From assembly GCA_047637855.1 (NCBI GenBank), contig JBLJBF010000184.1, positions 1-10,294 on the forward strand: DNA of 10,294 bases. The letters run 5' to 3'. The DNA is from Pseudoflavonifractor sp047637855. GTDB taxonomy: Bacteria > Bacillota > Clostridia > Oscillospirales > Oscillospiraceae. The notes below the pieces were generated by a model. That model was not told where the DNA came from and made no database searches. It saw only the letters and a list, made by a program, of their open reading frames with translations. Below are positions 6,099-10,294 of the stretch, piece after piece (the stretch's first letter is position 1; every line of letters begins with the position of its first letter). The position numbers and the translations under genes are program-made.

Positions 6099-6154
6099 AC
6101 GGCGGTACCTGCGAGATATGGTAGCTGCCGTTCTGCTGTGAGAAGGTTTGCAGA
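6099..6154 (+). promoter_or_regulatory. Structured 5' leader of the RCC1 gene
   Basis: Two adjacent hairpins can form: one with ACGGC (6099-6103) against GCCGT (6127-6131) and TACC (6106-6109) against GGTA (6120-6123), and one with TCTGC (6132-6136) against GCAGA (6150-6154). They end about 20 nt before the ribosome site. I do not recognise a known riboswitch family; in particular the conserved GEMM (c-di-GMP-I) motifs are not visible. Confidence 0.3.
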
Positions 6155-6187
6155 GAATACGTAACTTCTGGCGAGGAGACATTGTCC

Positions 6188-9100
6188 ATGCAAAAAAAGC
6201 TGCTGACAAGGGTTATATCGGGAATTTTAACGGCGTCGATGATTCTGTCCCTATTTACCGGGGCTGTGCCCACGGGAGCGGAGACAGTGGCGACGGCGGT
6301 CAGCCGTCGTCCCGAGCAGGCGGCGGACGGGACCGGGCGGGTCTTCTCCAAGGGTGATCCCGAGGCGAAGGCCGAAATTTCCATGCCCTTGACTCTGGAT
6401 AAGGGGTATTTCTTTCTTGCCAACGGGGCCGAGAGCCAGGAGGTCACCGCCACCCTCACCGACATCCAGTACCTGGGCGTCCTGACGCTGGACGAGTACG
6501 CCTCCTTCTTCCCCATGGGCCTCGATCTGGACCGGGCGCTCTACCTCACCCACGCCCAGCGCAGCCATATCGCCACCCTGGACGATGCCGCCCGCCGCGC
6601 CCACCGGGCCGAGGCCGAGCAAAAGCTGGCGATTAAGGAGCAGTTCGTATGGACGGCCGTTTACGATGGGGTGGACTACAGCGACAAGCTCTCCATCGAG
6701 CCGATCTCCTGGCGTTTTCTGGAGGCTACCCGGGACAACGCCCCCATGCTTCGCTGTACCGTCAAAATCACCTGGATCGGCGAAAAGCCGGTCAAGTACG
6801 TAGAGCCGCAGCTCAGTGACAAGGAGCTGGCCGCCATGCTGGGCGGCAGCTCTGAGGGCGGCTCCAAGCAGACGGGCACCAAGGACCTGAGTCAGGAGTC
6901 CCCCGAGGTGCAGGAGTTCCTGCGCCAGCTCTACGCCGAGGGCCTGACTCAGGAGAACTCCGACTACGACCTCTCCGCGCTTCCGGGCGGCGACGCCCGG
7001 GAGAGCACCATCGACCTGGGCAGTCTGGGCCTGGACGGCGGCGGCTTTAACCTGATGGGCGGTATGCCCGCCAATTCCGGAACCAGTATGGAAGATACCG
7101 GCGCCGCCCCCGCAACCCCTGCTGCGGACGGCGCTGAAGGTGTTTCCCCCCGCGCCGGGGAGAGTAATATTCCCGACGACGCGGTGCCGCAGGCTGCCGC
7201 GCCCGAGTCGGCCGAGCCGGTGGCCGAGAAGCCCGCGGTGGGGGATACCCGCGTCAGTCAGCTCCCGGGCGGGGCGGGCAGCGCCGAGCCTGCCACCAAC
7301 ACGGAAGACGGGCACGGCCAGGGCTCTCTTTCCGAGGAGCTGGGACTGGTTGAGGCCTATTTCGCCGTCAGCGCCAAGAGCAACGCCGGCATTACGGTCT
7401 ACGGCGCGGCCGCCTATATGCCCAGCCAGGAGACCGACCCCAACAGCGACCTCTACCGGCAGCTCAAGGATCTGGCCCAGCAGGAGAACCGGACCGACGC
7501 AGAGACGCCCGACGCCGACAGCGGCGGCGAGGCTCACCGCGAGGCGGAGCCCGCCTCCGGCCAGACCGGGGCGACCCACTCCTCTGCCCCGCTCTCGAAT
7601 GCGGCGGCCCCCGCCGTGCCGGTCAGCAGCTACCTCAACGGCCAAAGCACCACCTATTACATCCGCATGACCGACACCGACAGCGTGGATATCTCGGCCA
7701 AGATCGAAAGCCTGATGCAGGCGAAGGCGGGCGGCGCGACGCTGCTGCCCGACCGTAAATATTACATCCTTAACAACCGTCTTGCCAGTGTCAGCGACAC
7801 GGGCATTGTGACAGGCGCGGGCGGCGGCGTCGAGGGCCGCACGAAACTGTTTGCCCAGCAGACCTCCAGCGCAGGCACCGTCTTTGTGGAGCTGGCGCTT
7901 GAGGTGCGGGGTCACTATACCCTCAGCAGCATCGACGCCGGCGACCCCGAGGAGAAATTCGCCATCCCCGGCCTGGCCTCGGGCTACTCCAGTACGTTGG
8001 CTTTGATGGCCGACGGAACCGTCATGGGTTGGGGCCAGAACGCCAACGGAGAGATTGCGGGCACAGGCGGCGAGCTGGACCAGCCCGCCGTCGTCATGCG
8101 CAAGGTGGGTCAGGCCTGGGAGCCGCTGACCGAGATCGTCCAGGTGGCCATTGGGAAGAACCACGCGCTGGCCCTGGCGGCCGACGGCACGGTCTGGGCC
8201 TGGGGTGACAACAAGTACGGCCAACTGGGCAACAACGACACCCGCAGCAGAACCTCCCCCGTCAAGGTGCTTGCCCCCCAGGGCGTGCCTGCGGGCTATG
8301 GCACCGAGCTAAAAAACGTCGTGTCCATCACCGCGGGGGCCAACCACTCCCTGGCCCTGACAGCCGACGGCACGGTCTGGGCCTGGGGCGACGCGCAGTT
8401 CAGCCAGCTGGGTCACGACAAGAGCTATTCCACCACCGGCTACAACCCCAACCAGACGTCCCTCCTCCCCGTGCAGGTCATCCGGGAGAGCGGCGCCCTC
8501 ACCGGCATCATAGAGCTGGCCGCCGGCGGCAGCTTCAGCATGGCCCTGGCCTATGACGGCACGGTCTACACCTGGGGCGATAACCGCAAGGGCCAGCTGG
8601 GGCAGGAGGTTGCTGACGCCTACCGCAACTACGCCGCCCCCATCAACAACTGGCACGGCGTCAGCAGCGGCGGTGCCGAGCTAATCATGGCGAAGGGGCA
8701 GACGCCCGCCGTGGGCATCGCAGCCAACGGCGAAGAGGGCACGGGCGCGCAAGCGACGCACGGCCACGCGGCCGCCATCACCATCGAAACCACCGATGGC
8801 TCGGTCGGGTACTATCCCATTGCGGCGGGCCCCAGGACCCAGGTTTGGGGCTGGGGAGACAACCAGCACTGCGCCATCGGCGACAACAGCGACAACACGG
8901 TTATCACAAAGCGCACCGCCCCCTACCTCGTCCGGTGGAAGGACGAGGGCGGCGTGAGCGGGGCCGACATTGGCGCCGGAGTGGTGGCGGTGGCGGCGGG
9001 CTACGATCATACCCTGGCCATCACACGCGGCGGATTTGCTTACACCTGGGGCTATAACGCGGACGATGGGCGCCTGGCCACCGGCAGCAATACCCCTGCT

Positions 9101-10294
9101 GAGGTCAAAACCCCCTCGAAAGTATGGGCGGGGGAGAAGGGCACCGGCCCCACCGCGGTCTTCGACCCGACTCTGGGCGACGGCGGCTATCTGCCCGGCG
9201 TGACGCTCGCCTCGGCGGGCGGAGCCTTCATTGTTTTTATGAAGGCCGACGGTACGGTGCACGCCGCGGGCAGCAACACGGTCAGCCAGCTGGGCATCGG
9301 CCCTCCGGCCACCACCAAGAGCGCGGCGGTCCCCATCGCCGTGGGCAAGGGCGTAAATTGGAAACTGATCTTTAATAAGGTGTGGGTCTACACCACCGAG
9401 ACCGACGAGACCACCACCCCCGCCACCATAACCACGGCCCTGACGGCCCGCTATGCAGACCGACCCGGCACCGTCACCGAGACCGACCCCGCCATCCTCA
9501 AGATCCCGGAGACCCGGCTCCTCAGTACCCTCACCATTACGGACAAGCAGTTCGTCAAGATATGGAAAGAGGGGATCGGCCGGTTCTACAGCGTGGGCTT
9601 CAACCTCTCCGAGCGGGACCGGTCGGTGCCCTATCGGGCCGGGGAGAACATCGATATCCGCTATACCTCCAGTGACCCCCATGTGGTTTCCGCCACCGAG
9701 TATTCCAGCGCCGAGGACGGAGACAACAACGCGCTTCTGAAGCCAGACACCTCCGATAGTAAGCGCTACGGCTCCAGCGCTATCGTCGCGCGGGAGGATG
9801 TGAGCACCTCTCCCGTCTACACCGGCGGCTTTGCACTTGAGGTCAAGGACTCCAATAACTTCACCGCCGCCAAGGTGGCGGTGGGGAACGGCTTTATGGT
9901 GGCCCTCAAGTCGGACGGCACGGTCTGGGCCTGGGGCGACAATACCTACGGTCAGCTCGGCATGGGCGCCCTTGGCAGCGAAGTCCCCTTCACTACCTAC
10001 CCCGTCCAGGTCAGCGGGCCGGATGGCGCGGGCAACCTGAACCTGATCGACGACATATCGGCGGGGGAGCACCATGTGCTGGCCCGGGGCAGCGACGGCA
10101 GCGTCTACGCCTGGGGCGACAACTCCAGGGGCCAGCTGGGTGTGGGAAAGACCCCCGACGCGCTGGACTCCAGCCCCTACCCGCTGCAGGTGGTCCGCGG
10201 CAACGCCTTGGGGACCGGCAGCTATCTGGCCGGTGCGTCCGGCATCGCCGCGGGCGGATACCACTCCATCGCACTGCTGGGCAGCGGCGACGGG
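6188..10294 (+). CDS. Large secreted RCC1-repeat (beta-propeller) protein, C-terminus beyond the window
   Basis: The frame is open for 1369 codons from ATG 6188 to the last base, without a stop. AGGAG (6174-6178) lies 9 nt upstream. Residues 1-31 form a signal peptide (positively charged MQKK start, hydrophobic core, small residues before GAETVA). Residues 50-230 are an unrecognised charged region rich in Glu/Asp/Lys. About 235-420 is acidic and Ala/Pro/Gly-rich, likely a linker. About 435-590 is a probably beta-rich unrecognised domain. Seven RCC1-like blades begin near 599, 653, 713, 777, about 870, 932 and 1005, each typically with an A-G-x-x-H-x-x-A-L core, then DGTVWAWG and, in the best copies, GQLG. 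Residues about 1056-1225 break the series with a beta-rich, Ig-like-looking segment. Blades resume at 1229 and 1290, and a third begins at about 1353. In bacteria such proteins are exported, with unknown partners; a cell-wall anchor could lie downstream. Monocistronic as far as visible. Confidence 0.92.
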   Translation, partial: MQKKLLTRVISGILTASMILSLFTGAVPTGAETVATAVSRRPEQAADGTGRVFSKGDPEAKAEISMPLTLDKGYFFLANGAESQEVTATLTDIQYLGVLTLDEYASFFPMGLDLDRALYLTHAQRSHIATLDDAARRAHRAEAEQKLAIKEQFVWTAVYDGVDYSDKLSIEPISWRFLEATRDNAPMLRCTVKITWIGEKPVKYVEPQLSDKELAAMLGGSSEGGSKQTGTKDLSQESPEVQEFLRQLYAEGLTQENSDYDLSALPGGDARESTIDLGSLGLDGGGFNLMGGMPANSGTSMEDTGAAPATPAADGAEGVSPRAGESNIPDDAVPQAAAPESAEPVAEKPAVGDTRVSQLPGGAGSAEPATNTEDGHGQGSLSEELGLVEAYFAVSAKSNAGITVYGAAAYMPSQETDPNSDLYRQLKDLAQQENRTDAETPDADSGGEAHREAEPASGQTGATHSSAPLSNAAAPAVPVSSYLNGQSTTYYIRMTDTDSVDISAKIESLMQAKAGGATLLPDRKYYILNNRLASVSDTGIVTGAGGGVEGRTKLFAQQTSSAGTVFVELALEVRGHYTLSSIDAGDPEEKFAIPGLASGYSSTLALMADGTVMGWGQNANGEIAGTGGELDQPAVVMRKVGQAWEPLTEIVQVAIGKNHALALAADGTVWAWGDNKYGQLGNNDTRSRTSPVKVLAPQGVPAGYGTELKNVVSITAGANHSLALTADGTVWAWGDAQFSQLGHDKSYSTTGYNPNQTSLLPVQVIRESGALTGIIELAAGGSFSMALAYDGTVYTWGDNRKGQLGQEVADAYRNYAAPINNWHGVSSGGAELIMAKGQTPAVGIAANGEEGTGAQATHGHAAAITIETTDGSVGYYPIAAGPRTQVWGWGDNQHCAIGDNSDNTVITKRTAPYLVRWKDEGGVSGADIGAGVVAVAAGYDHTLAITRGGFAYTWGYNADDGRLATGSNTPAEVKTPSKVWAGEKGTGPTAVFDPTLGDGGYLPGVTLASAGGAFIVFMKADGTVHAAGSNTVSQLGIGPPATTKSAAVPIAVGKGVNWKLIFNKVWVYTTETDETTTPATITTALTARYADRPGTVTETDPAILKIPETRLLSTLTITDKQFVKIWKEGIGRFYSVGFNLSERDRSVPYRAGENIDIRYTSSDPHVVSATEYSSAEDGDNNALLKPDTSDSKRYGSSAIVAREDVSTSPVYTGGFALEVKDSNNFTAAKVAVGNGFMVALKSDGTVWAWGDNTYGQLGMGALGSEVPFTTYPVQVSGPDGAGNLNLIDDISAGEHHVLARGSDGSVYAWGDNSRGQLGVGKTPDALDSSPYPLQVVRGNALGTGSYLAGASGIAAGGYHSIALLGSGDG
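8183..9936 (+). repeat. Three identical 23-bp segments in separate RCC1 blades
   Basis: The DNA encoding DGTVWAWG is identical over 23 bp at 8183-8205, 8366-8388 and 9914-9936 (starts GACGGCACGG, ends CCTGGGG). A fourth blade near 8558-8570 keeps the first 13 bp. Identity at third codon positions, rather than only at protein level, suggests recent duplication, gene conversion or very strong codon bias. Confidence 0.8.

Noticed and set aside
6047..6187. c-di-GMP riboswitch in the RCC1 leader
   Set aside because: The leader has hairpins before a surface-protein gene, but the conserved GEMM motifs around the ligand pocket are not visible.
5928..6516. Minus-strand frames crossing the AT-rich region and the RCC1 gene start
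   Set aside because: They overlap the signal peptide of the RCC1 gene and the intergenic AT-rich DNA, with no ribosome site or motif.
6251..8224. 657-codon open frame on the minus strand, and a similar 527-codon one at 8681-10264
   Set aside because: Both mirror the RCC1 gene. Their repeated PGPDRAVG- and VAPGVD-like segments are simply the complement of the DGTVWAWG blade DNA, and neither has a plausible start.
8026..10140. Regularly spaced repeats on the plus strand considered as a CRISPR or tandem DNA array
   Set aside because: Spacing is irregular, the units stay in one reading frame and differ at many positions, and they encode protein blades.

Overview
The window looks like chromosomal DNA from a GC-rich member of the Clostridia, probably Oscillospiraceae-like (Flavonifractor/Oscillibacter type). 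This is an inference from three things: GC-rich coding DNA with AT-rich intergenic gaps, strong AGGAGG-type ribosome sites with occasional TTG starts, and a glpP-glpA-FAD oxidoreductase gene order that I recall from anaerobic Firmicutes. No ribosomal or other phylogenetic marker is present, so the family-level placement is soft.

Left part (1-2775, minus strand): a glycerol-3-phosphate catabolic operon read right to left. It has a promoter near 2712-2741, then glpP (G3P-responsive antiterminator), a 108-nt leader, a GlpA-like FAD dehydrogenase with a C-terminal BFD-type [2Fe-2S] domain, and a second FAD/NAD(P) oxidoreductase that overlaps glpA by 8 nt and runs off the left edge. The leader contains an intrinsic terminator whose 5' arm can instead pair perfectly with an upstream segment. 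This is a textbook terminator/antiterminator switch directly downstream of the gene for an antiterminator protein.

Middle (2748-5183): a 710-aa membrane protein on the minus strand, with an N-terminal anchor, an alpha/beta-hydrolase domain and about ten C-terminal membrane segments. Its mRNA leader carries its own perfect terminator hairpin between promoter and start codon, so it too looks attenuated. A divergent plus-strand gene follows, encoding a 161-aa SprT-like zinc metallopeptidase-fold protein with a zinc ribbon, closed by a strong 18-bp terminator.

Intergenic 5719-6187: no gene. It holds seven same-orientation DnaA-box-like 9-mers (one perfect), a perfect 12-bp inverted repeat, and then an AT-rich stretch. 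This is an origin-like or DnaA-titration-like arrangement without dnaA in view. A promoter with a palindrome over its -10 follows, and then a structured leader.

Right part (6188-10294, plus strand): one uninterrupted reading frame of at least 1369 codons, open at the right edge. It encodes a secreted protein with a signal peptide, an unrecognised N-terminal region, an acidic/Ala-Pro-rich linker, a complete set of seven RCC1-like blades, an Ig-like-looking insertion, and the start of a second set of RCC1 blades. Because it has no stop in the window it is easily missed, while its antisense strand shows long spurious open frames.
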